The notes under the pieces: generated by a model
Databases searched by the model: none
Told to the model about the DNA's origin: nothing
What the model saw: the letters and a program-made list of their open reading frames with translations, nothing else
Made by a program: the position numbers and the translations under genes
Part shown: positions 10,359-18,457 of the stretch, piece by piece
Numbering within the stretch: the stretch's first letter is position 1
How the letters are laid out: each line of letters starts with the position of its first letter
DNA from: Crossiella cryophila
Lineage (GTDB): Bacteria; Actinomycetota; Actinomycetes; Mycobacteriales; Pseudonocardiaceae
DNA: 64,000 nt
Assembly (NCBI RefSeq): GCF_014204915.1
Contig: NZ_JACHMH010000001.1
Coordinates: forward strand, 8,891,501 to 8,955,500
Reading direction: 5' to 3'

Positions 10359-13300
10359 CTAGGACAGGGTGAGCGCGTACAACTCGATACGCGGATCGTT
10401 GGGCAGGGTGATGGAGCGGATCGCCTTGGCGGGATCCAGCGGCACGGTCTGGCCGAACAGCCGGACCGGTGGACCGTCGATCCCGGTGCCCGCCTTGATC
10501 CGGTGCGGCATCTCCAGCAGCACGGTGGTGCCGGCCGGGGTCGAACCCGCCCAGTCGCCGACGGCCAGCGCGGCGTCGACGGTGGTGCCGTCGGCGTAGC
10601 GGATGGACAGTGGCGCGGTGACCGGGCCGTTGTGGCTGGCGGAGACCAGTTTCAGGCTGCTGTGCCTGCCTTCGGGCAGCAGCAGGGACTGGCCGCGGGA
10701 TTCGACGAAGTTGGGCTTGGTCCCGCTGGGATCCGGGGCGGCGTAGGTGGTGGCCGCCCAGGTGACCGGGCCGGGCGCGGGCAGCAGGGCGGCGTCGTAG
10801 CTCCAGCCGCCGCCGTCGAAGTTTCCTTCGGCGGAGGCGGTCACGGTGGCGGTGCCGTCGTGGTCGGCCACGGTGGCCAGGTTCACCGCGCACTGGGTGC
10901 CGCTGGTGCTCGCACAGGTGGCGGCGGTGCGTAGCTCGACGGTGAGTTCGCGGACGACCTTGTTGCCGTCCAGGGCCTCCGCCCGCACCAGCACCGGGTA
11001 CTTGCCTGCCGGTGTGCCGGCCGGGACGGTGAGGGCCAGTGGCACGGTCTGCTGGGTCGGCAGCCGCTGGGAGCGCAGCAGGATCGGCGCCTGTGGGGCG
11101 TCGAGCCGCCAGCCCGCCGGGGCGGTGGTCCGGATCTGGGCGGCCAGGACGCCCGGGGACTGGCCGAGCACGTCCAGCGGCAGGGTGGCCTGTTGCGGGC
11201 TCGCCGAGGTGGGCAGCACCGCGGTGGGCTGGCGCAAGGACGCGTCGAGGTGGTGGCGCAGGTCGCCGATCGAGCGGTTGATCGACGGCGGCTCGTCCTG
11301 GCGGCCGGTGCCCCAGTTCGACGGGGTGCTGCCCAGGGTGTGCGCCAGGGTGCCGCCGCGGGCGAGGTCGGCCCAGGACAGCCAGGTCCGGGTGACCGGC
11401 CGGTTGTCCAGCGACACCCGTTGCACGTAACGGTTCGCATCGCTCGCGCCGGGCGCGGTGACGGTCAGCGTGCCGCCCTGGCGGCCGCCCCAGTCGCCGA
11501 TGCGCACGGTGGCGGACGGGAACTGCGGACTGGACAGGGCGAGGAAGTTGGCGCCGCTCATGGTCGGGTACAGCCCGAGAGAGGAGAAGACATACCAGGC
11601 TGACATGGTGCCCAGGTCGTCGTTGCCGGTCATGCCGTCCGGGCCGGTGGTGAACAGGGTCATCGCGGCGCGGACCACGGTCGCGGTCTTGGCCGGGGCG
11701 CCTGCCCACAGGTACATGTAGGGCGCGTGCAGGTCGGGCTCGTTGTTCGGGTTGTAGGTGGGTTTGCCGTAGTAGTCGTAGGGATCGGTGATCCAGTCCT
11801 TGCGTGCGGTGCCCGCCGGGTCGCGCAACAGCTTGTCGTAGGCGAAGAACCGGTCCAGTCGCTGTTCGGTGGCCTTGCGGCCGCCCATCAGCTCGACCAG
11901 TCCGGCCGGGTCCTGCGGCACCAGCCACTGGTACTGGTACGCGCCGCCCTCGTGGAACTGGTGCCCGGCGCCGACCGGGTCGTACGGCGTGACCCAGGTG
12001 CCGTCGGTGGTGCGCGGGCGGAACTGGCTGATGCCCTTGTCCCACAGGTTGCGGTACCACTGGCCGCGTTCGCCGAACATCCGCGCGTCGGCGCGTTCGC
12101 CGAGGGCGTCGGCGAGCAGGGCCAGCGAGGCGTCCGCGGCCGCGTACTCCATGGTCGCCGAGGCCGGGTGCACGCAGTCGTTGTCGCCGCCCTTGTGCGC
12201 GCAGTCGACGCCGAGTTTGAGACCGGAGGGGATGTAGCCACGCTTGTTGTAGTAGTCCACACCAGACCGTCCGTTGTAGACGGAGCCGGCCGGTGGGGTG
12301 GCGGTGGCGTTCTTGCGCAGCAAGGTGTACGCCTCGCGTTCGTGCCCGGTGAGCAGGCCCTTGGACCACGCCTCGACCAGGAACGGGGTGACCGGGTCAC
12401 CGGTCATGATGTTGGTCTCGCTGTTGGCCAGTGCCCAGCGCGGCAGCCAGCCGCCGTCCCGGCCCGCGGCCAGCACTGACAGCGCGACATCCCTGGCCAC
12501 CTGGGGTTCCAGCATTTCCAGCAGCTGGTTCTGCGGGCGGTAGGTGTCCCACAGGGACAGGTTCTGGTACGGGGTGAAGTCGGTGGCGGTGCGCACCTTG
12601 TCGTCGAAGCCGAGGTACTTGCCGTCGACGTCGCCTGCCAGGTTGGGGTGCAGCAGGGAGTGGTAGAGCGCGGTGTAGAAGGCGGTCTGCCGTTCGGTGC
12701 TGCCACCGCCCACGCTCACCGAGCGCAGCCGCTGCTGCCAGGCCTGGTGCAGCTTGGCGCGCACGGCGTCGAAGTCGTGCGCGGCGCCGGTCTCGGCGGT
12801 GAGGTTGCGGCGGGCGCCGTCCAGGCCGGTGTAGGACAGGCCGACCTTGACCACGACGTCCCGGTCGGTGGCCGCGTCGAAGGTCACCCAGGCGCCGTTG
12901 CCGCCCGCGCCGGCGGCATCGCGGGTGTCCGGGCGCTTGGTGGTGCCGCGCCAGGTGCCGAACGCGCTGAACGGACGGTCGAAACTGGCGCTGAAGAAGA
13001 CGGTGTGGTCGTCCTTGCCCGCGCAGAACCCACCCGCGCGGACCCGGCCCTCGATGGTCCGGTCGCCGACGACGTGGATCTCCGAATCGTGCACGCCCTG
13101 GTTGGCCTTGCCGGTGTTGAACAGCACGTTCGCCGCGGCGGTCGCCGGGAAGGTGTAGCGCTGCCAGCCGGTGCGCTCGGTCGCGGTCAGCTCGGCGTTG
13201 ATCCCGTAGCGGGACAGCCCGACCCGGTAGTAGCCGGGGCTGGCCTCCTCGTCGTCGTGGGAGTACTTGGAGCGGTAGCCGGTGTGCTCGACCGAGTCGA

Positions 13301-13706
13301 CCGGCCCGGTGGTGGGCATGATCGGCAGTTCCCCGGCCACCCCGCAGCCGACCCCGGAGAGGTGGGTCTGGCTGAACCCGTGGATCTGGTCCTGCTTGTA
13401 GTCGTAGCCGCCCTGACCACCGGTGTCCGGGCTGACCTGGACCATGCCGAAGGGCGCGCTCGCCCCCGGGAAGGTGTTGCCGAAGTTCTGGGTGCCGACG
13501 AACGGGTTGACCAGCGTGGTCGGGTCGGCCACCGGCTGCGCGGAGGCGGTCGCGGGCGCGGCCAGCCCGCCGGCCAGCAGCGCCACGGCCAGTGCGGGCG
13601 CGAGCACCCGGGCCCGCGTGAGCGCGGGCGTCCGGGCGAGCGAGCGTGTCCTGGCGGGTGCGAGTTTCCTGGCGTGCGTGACGGTTCTGCCGGGAGTTGG
13701 TGACAA
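10359..13706 (-). CDS. Secreted GH92 family alpha-mannosidase
   Basis: 1115-residue exported glycosidase of family GH92, calcium-dependent exo-alpha-mannosidases that usually cut alpha-1,2-linked mannose. After a long basic N-terminus and a hydrophobic signal (about residues 34-56, cleavage near ATASA-QPVAD) comes the family opening VNPFVGTQNFGNTFPGASAP. Further family marks are HEGGAYQYQW (about 585) and GNDDLGTMSAWYVFSSLG (about 692), which carry catalytic or Ca-site residues. The C-terminal 300 residues add an NEW3-like beta-sandwich (about 830-900) and an NPCBM-like module, both typical of secreted actinobacterial glycosidases. A perfect 12-bp palindrome 18 nt upstream of the start is a probable LacI-type operator. 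A start further inside the basic N-terminus is possible. Confidence 0.93.
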   Translation of the reverse strand: MSPTPGRTVTHARKLAPARTRSLARTPALTRARVLAPALAVALLAGGLAAPATASAQPVADPTTLVNPFVGTQNFGNTFPGASAPFGMVQVSPDTGGQGGYDYKQDQIHGFSQTHLSGVGCGVAGELPIMPTTGPVDSVEHTGYRSKYSHDDEEASPGYYRVGLSRYGINAELTATERTGWQRYTFPATAAANVLFNTGKANQGVHDSEIHVVGDRTIEGRVRAGGFCAGKDDHTVFFSASFDRPFSAFGTWRGTTKRPDTRDAAGAGGNGAWVTFDAATDRDVVVKVGLSYTGLDGARRNLTAETGAAHDFDAVRAKLHQAWQQRLRSVSVGGGSTERQTAFYTALYHSLLHPNLAGDVDGKYLGFDDKVRTATDFTPYQNLSLWDTYRPQNQLLEMLEPQVARDVALSVLAAGRDGGWLPRWALANSETNIMTGDPVTPFLVEAWSKGLLTGHEREAYTLLRKNATATPPAGSVYNGRSGVDYYNKRGYIPSGLKLGVDCAHKGGDNDCVHPASATMEYAAADASLALLADALGERADARMFGERGQWYRNLWDKGISQFRPRTTDGTWVTPYDPVGAGHQFHEGGAYQYQWLVPQDPAGLVELMGGRKATEQRLDRFFAYDKLLRDPAGTARKDWITDPYDYYGKPTYNPNNEPDLHAPYMYLWAGAPAKTATVVRAAMTLFTTGPDGMTGNDDLGTMSAWYVFSSLGLYPTMSGANFLALSSPQFPSATVRIGDWGGRQGGTLTVTAPGASDANRYVQRVSLDNRPVTRTWLSWADLARGGTLAHTLGSTPSNWGTGRQDEPPSINRSIGDLRHHLDASLRQPTAVLPTSASPQQATLPLDVLGQSPGVLAAQIRTTAPAGWRLDAPQAPILLRSQRLPTQQTVPLALTVPAGTPAGKYPVLVRAEALDGNKVVRELTVELRTAATCASTSGTQCAVNLATVADHDGTATVTASAEGNFDGGGWSYDAALLPAPGPVTWAATTYAAPDPSGTKPNFVESRGQSLLLPEGRHSSLKLVSASHNGPVTAPLSIRYADGTTVDAALAVGDWAGSTPAGTTVLLEMPHRIKAGTGIDGPPVRLFGQTVPLDPAKAIRSITLPNDPRIELYALTLS

Positions 13707-13723
13707 GGTTCCGCCCCCTCGCT

Positions 13724-13735
13724 GACAACGTTGTC
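13724..13735. promoter_or_regulatory. LacI-type operator palindrome upstream of GH92 gene
   Basis: Perfect 12-bp palindrome GACAACGTTGTC with the central CG typical of LacI/GalR-family operators, 18 bp upstream of the GH92 start codon. The extended 17-mer GCTGACAACGTTGTCGG (13721-13737) recurs, in opposite orientation, inside the rhaT coding region at 25377-25393. Confidence 0.7.
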
Positions 13736-13827
13736 GGAGTCAGAGCGACCATGCCACGGACCGCCGACCCACGAAAAGGGCCTGTCCGGGGAACTGTCCG
13801 ATTTTGGCCCGGACCGCGCGAACCGGC

Positions 13828-13862
13828 TTGAGTCTCCGGTTACTTGAGGGCTCACCGTGGCG
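13828..13862 (+). promoter_or_regulatory. MerR-type promoter and operator
   Basis: A -35-like TTGAGT at 13828 is followed by the interrupted dyad CTCnnGTnACnnGAG (13834-13848), the layout in which MerR-family activators bind an over-long spacer. It sits directly upstream of the hydrolase remnant and MerR gene, so it is the likely autoregulated promoter of that pair. Confidence 0.5.
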
Positions 13863-14321
13863 ACATGGCTGTCGAGAAGATCATCCAGGGCCTGTGGACA
13901 ACCGACCACGGCTGTGACGGTGGACCTGCGCGGGCACGGCCGGTCAGCGGCCGCGCCCTGGCCCTGGCCGGGTGCGCTGGCGGACCTGTCGGCGGTGGTG
14001 GACGGACTGAGGTCGGCCGCGCCCGCGGTGATCGGACATTCGCTGGGCGGGATCGTGGCCGCGCTGTGGGCCGCCGGGCACCCGGACTGCCCGTTGGCGG
14101 TGAACCTGGACGGACACACCAACCCGGCCCGTCCCGAGCACTACGCCGCCCCGGATCCCGATTCCGCGCACCGAGCCCTGCGCGGTTTCCTGGACGCCGA
14201 ACTGGCCGCCGCGGCGGCGGCGACCCCGTTGCTGGAGCTGATCCGGATCGAGTCCGGCCACGACGTCCACCGGGAGCGGCCGGCGGTGGTGGCCGCGCTG
14301 GTGAATCGGTTGACCGGCTGA
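13857..14321 (+). pseudogene. Remnant of an alpha/beta-hydrolase
   Basis: The 154-residue reading frame carries recognisable hydrolase pieces: VTVDLRGHGRS (about 20-30), the nucleophile elbow GHSLGG (about 59-64) and a C-terminal histidine region ESGHDVHRERP. It is far shorter than the usual 250-280 residues. The N-terminal strands before VDLRGHG are replaced by an unrelated Arg/Ser-rich stretch, and the segment that should carry the catalytic acid between nucleophile and His is missing. I read it as a gene eroded at its 5' end and deleted internally; a minimal functional protein is less likely. It sits 2 nt upstream of the MerR gene, which is also damaged. Confidence 0.5.
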
Positions 14322-14323
14322 CG

Positions 14324-15242
14324 ATGCTCAATGGTGTGCACTCGATCGGCGAGGTGTCCCGGCGAACCGGCCTGCCGGTGCCCACCATCCGCTTCTACTC
14401 CGACTCCGGCCTCGTCTCGCCCACCATTCGCACCGCCGCGGGCTACCGCCGTTACGACGAGTCGGCCGTGACCCGGTTTCAGCAGGTCCAGGCCCTGCGC
14501 GCACTGTGCCTGGACCTGCCGACGGTGGCCAGGGTCCTGGGTGGGGCGGCGCTGCCGGAGATCGCGGGGGCCGCGGCGGACGGACTGGCCGAGGCGATCG
14601 CGGACCTGCGGCTGCGGGAGGCGGTGCTGCGGCGGGTGGCCGACCGGGGGCTGGACGCGGTGGGGGCGCGGGCGGCGCTGGGCGTGGCGCGGTTGTCGGC
14701 GGAGCAGCGGCGGGGCTGATGCGGGATCTGATGGCGGAGGCGTTGCGCGGGTTGGCGGTGGATCCGGGGTTCGCGGCGAAGGTGCGGGCGGAGTTGCCGG
14801 AGTTGCCGGCGGAGCCGACCGCGGCGCAGCTCGGGTGGTGGCTGGAGCTGGCCGAGTTGGTGGCCGATGGCGAGTTCCGGGTGCTGGTGCGGCGGGCGTT
14901 CGAGGTGCATGCGGCGGATCGGCCGGAGGGGCTGCGGACAGGGAAGCGGCAGGCGGGGAAGCTTCAGGTAGGGATGCGGCGGGCAGGGATCTGGCGGCTG
15001 GCGGCCATGCGGCTGGGGACCGGGTTGCGGGGATTTTCGCGGCGGCATGCGGAGGTGTGGACGGGCCGGAGTTCCGAGAATGGTTGCTGCGGCGGATCCA
15101 AGCTGGGTGTCATCCCATGGTGCTGCGCTACCACGAGCTGCTCGACCTCGTTCGGGGCCGGGAGCCTGGGCCCGAGCTGCGGGCGGCCGTTGACTGGCTG
15201 GTTGGGGTGCTCGGGCAGACTGGCGGGCATGACCGTTGTTGA
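14324..15242 (+). pseudogene. MerR-family regulator split by two -1 frameshifts
   Basis: Frame one (14324-14719) encodes a MerR winged HTH (VHSIGEVSRRTGLPVPTIRF then GLVSPTIRTAAGYRRYDE) and stops at EQRRG. The C-terminal helical domain continues in the next frame from ATG 14719 (MRDLMAEALRGLAVDPGF, overlapping the stop as TGATG). After about residue 70 it continues again in the third frame (REAAGGEASGRDAAG ... FREWLLRRIQAGCHPMVLRY) to 15242. Each switch coincides with a GGGG run (14712-14715 and 14928-14931), and adding one G in each would restore a single protein of about 306 aa. Either sequencing dropped a G twice or the gene is decayed; the neighbouring hydrolase remnant favours decay. The start could also be GTG 14336. 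It overlaps the next gene by 14 nt. Confidence 0.72.
14941..15045 (+). repeat. 15-bp degenerate tandem repeat inside the MerR reading frame
   Basis: Seven successive 15-bp units, mostly beginning GGGAnG or GGGAnC, encode in the restored frame a five-residue repeat (REAAG, GEASG, RDAAG, RDLAA, GGHAA, GDRVA, GIFAA). This looks like an expanded linker between the helical effector region and the C-terminal domain. It begins 10 bp after the second G-run frameshift. Confidence 0.65.
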
Positions 15243-16167
15243 TGTTCGGCCGCGGCGGCGGGTGCTTTCCTGGCTTGGCTGGGTGGGGCTGGCGCCGGTG
15301 ACGTTGCTCGTCGTGGTCCGGGTCATGGGGCTGGATGACGGGAATGTGCTGGCGTTGCCGATGGCGGGGTTGCCGTTGGTGGCGGTGGGGACCGTGGTGG
15401 TCGCGGTGGTGCTGGGGGTTCTGCGGTTGCGGGCGGCTTGGCTGGCCGCGGTTCTGGCTTTGGTGCAGGTTGTGGTGATCGTTCCTCGGTTTGTCGCCAC
15501 GGGGGGCGAGGCGGGGCCGGTGCGGTTGCGGGTGGGGACGGTGAACAGCCTGGTGGGGCAGGTGGACGCGCGGGCCCTGGTGGAGTTGGTGCGGGCGCAG
15601 CGGCTGGATGTGCTGGCGGTGCAGGAACTTCCGGCGGCTGGGGTGCGGGCATTGGCGGCGGCGGGGATGGATTCGGTGTTGCCGCATCAGGAGTTGCGGC
15701 CGGAGGCGGACACCTCGCTCTACTCTCGGTTGCCGTTGAGTGGCGGTGGGTTGCTGGCCGCGCCGACCGAGTGGCCGCAGACGGTGGCCAGGGTCGAGGT
15801 GGGTGGGCGGTCGATCCAGTTCGTGGGGGTGCACACGTTCTGGCCGGTGGGGGATCCGGCGCAGTGGGCGCGGGATCTGGCGTCGTTGCGGTCGGTGGCG
15901 GGGCGGGATGTGGTGATGCTGGGCGATTTCAACGCGACGCTGGATCACGCCTCGTTCCGTGGGCTGTTGTCGGCAGGCATGGTGGACACGCACGCGGAGC
16001 TGGGGCGCGGGTGGGCGCCGACCTGGCCCGCTGATGGCTGGGTGCCGCCGGTGGTGGAGCTGGATCATGTGTTGCACGGGGCGGGGCTGACCGGGGTCTC
16101 GGTGGCCGAGCACAGCCTGGGTGGGACGGATCACCGGATGGTGGTCGCCGAGCTGGCCTTGGCCTGA
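15229..16167 (+). CDS. Membrane-anchored endonuclease/exonuclease/phosphatase family protein
   Basis: 312 residues: three hydrophobic segments (about residues 10-85), then an EEP (DNase I-like, Mg-dependent phosphodiesterase) domain presumably facing outward. Visible family motifs are the N-terminal strand RVGTVNSLVG, the glutamate in LAVQELP, GDFNAT (about 229-234), the LDHVL aspartate and the terminal GTDHRMV (about 299-305). Substrates in the family range from nucleic acids to sphingolipid or inositol phosphates, so the role is open. ATG 15229 overlaps the end of the MerR frame by 14 nt. Codons are rich in GGG, GTG and TTG, part of a G-rich plus-strand block. Confidence 0.88.
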   Translation: MTVVDVRPRRRVLSWLGWVGLAPVTLLVVVRVMGLDDGNVLALPMAGLPLVAVGTVVVAVVLGVLRLRAAWLAAVLALVQVVVIVPRFVATGGEAGPVRLRVGTVNSLVGQVDARALVELVRAQRLDVLAVQELPAAGVRALAAAGMDSVLPHQELRPEADTSLYSRLPLSGGGLLAAPTEWPQTVARVEVGGRSIQFVGVHTFWPVGDPAQWARDLASLRSVAGRDVVMLGDFNATLDHASFRGLLSAGMVDTHAELGRGWAPTWPADGWVPPVVELDHVLHGAGLTGVSVAEHSLGGTDHRMVVAELALA

Positions 16168-16211
16168 CCTGCGCGGAGTACAGTATCGGCTGGTACGGAA
16201 GGAGGGCCGGG

Positions 16212-16799
16212 ATGGCGATCGGGCGGCCTCGGGAATTCGACGTCGACCAGGCCCTGGACCGGGCGCTGGAGGTCTTCTGGCGGCATGGCTACGAGGGCGC
16301 GGCCATGTCCGACCTCACCGCGGCCATGGGCATCAACCGGCCGAGCCTGTACGCGGCCTACGGCAACAAGGAATCGTTGTTCCGCAAGGCGTTGGAGCGC
16401 TACACGACCGGTCCGGCACGGCATGTGACCGAGGCGCTGGCCGAGCCGACCGCGCGGGCCACGGCCGAGCACCTGCTCTACGGCACGGTGGACGCGGTGA
16501 CCGCGGACGGGTGCCCGCGCGGCTGTCTGGTGGTGCAGGGCGCGCTGGCCACCGGGAGTGGTGCGGAGGTGGTGCGGGCGGAGATCTCGGCGCATCGGCG
16601 GGCGGTGGAGGTTCAGCTGCGGGAGCGGTTCGAGCGGGCCCAGGCCGAGGGGGATCTTCCCGCGTCGGCGAGTGCGGCGGAGCTGGCGCGGCTGGTGATG
16701 GTGGTCAGCCAGGGGATGTCGGTGCACGCGGCGGATGGGGTTGGGCGCGAGGAGTTGCGCCGGGTGGTGGAGATGGTGCTGACGAACTTCCCGCGGTAG
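16212..16799 (+). CDS. TetR-family transcriptional regulator
   Basis: 195 residues with an N-terminal TetR HTH (about 10-55: FDVDQALDRALEVFWRHGYE then MSDLTAAMGINRPSLYAAYGNKESLF) and a C-terminal ligand domain of the AcrR/YxaF type, including a CPRGC pair (about 101-105) often seen in redox- or electrophile-responsive members. The start has AAGGAGG about 8 nt upstream. In the short leader, two GTAC half-sites separated by 11 bp (about 16177-16195) could be its operator. No divergent efflux or reductase gene lies next to it; the flanking genes point elsewhere. Confidence 0.9.
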   Translation: MAIGRPREFDVDQALDRALEVFWRHGYEGAAMSDLTAAMGINRPSLYAAYGNKESLFRKALERYTTGPARHVTEALAEPTARATAEHLLYGTVDAVTADGCPRGCLVVQGALATGSGAEVVRAEISAHRRAVEVQLRERFERAQAEGDLPASASAAELARLVMVVSQGMSVHAADGVGREELRRVVEMVLTNFPR

Positions 16800-16824
16800 G
16801 TGGGGAGGGGGCTCGTCGCGGTGG

Positions 16825-18201
16825 CTAGCGGGGCGGGTAGTGGGTCAGGGTTGCGCTGGTGCGGATCAGTTCGCGGAGTTCGGGCAGGGTTTGGTCGGTG
16901 CGGAGTTGGACCAGGGCGTTGCCAAGGGCGGCTGCTTCCACCGGGCCCGCGATGACCGGGAGCCGGCAGGCGTTGGCGGTGAGTTGGCAGAGCAGGGGGT
17001 TGGCTGCGCCGCCGCCGACCAGGTGGACGACCTCCACCCGGGTGCCGGACAGCTGGGCCGCCTTGGTGATGGTGTGCTGGAAGGCGTTGGCCAGGCTGTC
17101 CAGGATGCAGCGGACCAGCTCGGGGCGGGTTTGTGGGACCGGCTGGTCGTGGGTGGCGCACCAGTGGCGGATACGGGTGGGCATATCGCCTGGGGGCAGG
17201 AAGATCGGGTCGTCCGGGTTGATCAGGGACCGGGCGGGTAGGTCGGCGGCCGCCTGGAGCAGGGGGGTCAGGTCGGGTTGGGCGTTCCAGGTGCGGAGGG
17301 ATTCCTGGAGTAGCCAGAGGCCCATGTTGTTGCGCAGGTAGCGGATGGTGCCGTCGAGGCCGCGTTCGTTGGTGAAGTTGGCTTCGCGGCTGGCGGTGGT
17401 GAGGACGGGGCGGTCCAGTTCCACGCCCGCCAGGGCCCAGGTGCCGCAGGAGATGTAGGCGAAGTGGGGGGTTTGGGTGGGGATCGCGGCTATGGCGGAG
17501 GCGGTGTCGTGGCTGGCGACCCTGGTCACCGGGATGGGGTGCGGGAAGCCGAGGTCGGGTTTCAGCACACCCGCTGGGGTTCCTGGGTCGCGTAGTTCAG
17601 GGAAGATGTGTCGCGGCAGGCCCAGTTCGGCCATGACATCGGTGAGCCACTGTCCACTGTGGACGTCCAGGAGCTGGGTGGTGGAGGCGTTGGTGCGTTC
17701 GGCCGCGCGGTCGCCGGTCAGCCAGTAGGTGAGCAGGTCCGGGATGAGGAGGAGGCAGTCCGCGGCTGGCAGGCGTGGACCGTCCACTTCGGACATCAAC
17801 TGGAAGAGGGTGTTGATGCGGAGGAGTTGCAGGCCGGTGCGGGCGTAGAGCTGGTCCGATGGGATCTTGGCGAGCACACGCTCGAGCTGGCCTTCGGTGC
17901 GGTTGTCGCGGTAGTGCACGGGGAGGCCGAGCAGGCCGCCGTCCGGGGCGAGCAGGGCGTAGTCGACGGCCCAGGAGTCGATCCCGATGCCGTGCACGGG
18001 GTTTCCGTCGGCGGTGAGTTGGCGCAGGCCGTGCAGGATGCCCTGGTACAGCCGGATCGGGTCCCAGTGCAGGGTGTCCGCCAGGGTGATGGGGGTGTTG
18101 GCGAAACGGTGGACCTCGGTGAGGGTCAGGCCGCCCGAGCCGACCTCAACCGACATCACCCGGCCGCTGGAGGCGCCGAGGTCCACCGCCGCGACCCTCA
18201 C
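16825..18201 (-). CDS. rhaB: L-rhamnulokinase (FGGY family)
   Basis: 458 residues; phosphorylates L-rhamnulose to L-rhamnulose-1-phosphate in the cytosol. The N-terminal FGGY phosphate-binding loop VAAVDLGASSGRV, the substrate-region IGIDSWAVDYALL (about 72-84), SHDTASAIAAIP and the second nucleotide loop VHLVGGGAANPLLCQ (about 390-405) are all typical of RhaB. I chose GTG 18201 because it overlaps the upstream HTH gene's stop as GTGA, matching the other junctions of this operon; ATG 18225 is the alternative. It is the last gene of the minus-strand rha operon. Confidence 0.93.
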   Translation of the reverse strand: MRVAAVDLGASSGRVMSVEVGSGGLTLTEVHRFANTPITLADTLHWDPIRLYQGILHGLRQLTADGNPVHGIGIDSWAVDYALLAPDGGLLGLPVHYRDNRTEGQLERVLAKIPSDQLYARTGLQLLRINTLFQLMSEVDGPRLPAADCLLLIPDLLTYWLTGDRAAERTNASTTQLLDVHSGQWLTDVMAELGLPRHIFPELRDPGTPAGVLKPDLGFPHPIPVTRVASHDTASAIAAIPTQTPHFAYISCGTWALAGVELDRPVLTTASREANFTNERGLDGTIRYLRNNMGLWLLQESLRTWNAQPDLTPLLQAAADLPARSLINPDDPIFLPPGDMPTRIRHWCATHDQPVPQTRPELVRCILDSLANAFQHTITKAAQLSGTRVEVVHLVGGGAANPLLCQLTANACRLPVIAGPVEAAALGNALVQLRTDQTLPELRELIRTSATLTHYPPR

Positions 18202-18419
18202 ACAAGGCCCCGGCGTACCGCCCATACGATCACCTGGATGGAGCTGGAGAAGCCGAGCTGGTTGCACATGGCGCGGGTGCGCCTGCGCACGGTGCGCTCG
18301 GACAGTTCCAGCCTGCGGGCGACCGCGTCGATCGGCAGGCCGGTCGAGAGCAGCCGGAGCAGGGTGACCTCCTCGTCGCTGAGCACGGCGTGGTCACGGA
18401 TGTTGTCGGCTACCACCAT
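18198..18419 (-). CDS. Stand-alone LuxR-type HTH protein, 73 aa, inside rha operon
   Basis: A single DNA-binding domain with no receiver or sensor: LSDEEVTLLRLLSTGLPIDA, then VARRLELSERTVRRRTRAMC and QLGFSSSIQVIVWAVRRGLV, the four-helix GerE/LuxR fold. ATG 18419 is preceded by GGAGGGA at ideal spacing, which decides the start over ATG 18461. It sits 38 nt after the aldolase/dehydrogenase gene and overlaps rhaB by 4 nt, so it is co-translated with catabolic enzymes. Rhamnose operons are not known to me to carry such a gene. It could be a second, feed-forward regulator of the operon or act on distant targets. Confidence 0.85.
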   Translation of the reverse strand: MVVADNIRDHAVLSDEEVTLLRLLSTGLPIDAVARRLELSERTVRRRTRAMCNQLGFSSSIQVIVWAVRRGLV

Positions 18420-18457
18420 GGTGGTCCCTCCTGGCATTTCGTTGATCCTCTGGTAGC

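Noticed and set aside
13844-14719. A single 291-codon protein joining the hydrolase region to the MerR HTH
   Set aside because: The frame before 14324 is not the hydrolase frame and its translation is low-complexity; only the part after 14324 is MerR.
14506-15228. A long N-terminal extension of the EEP protein
   Set aside because: This stretch in the same frame is the C-terminal part of the frameshifted MerR gene; the EEP protein starts naturally at 15229 before its membrane segments.
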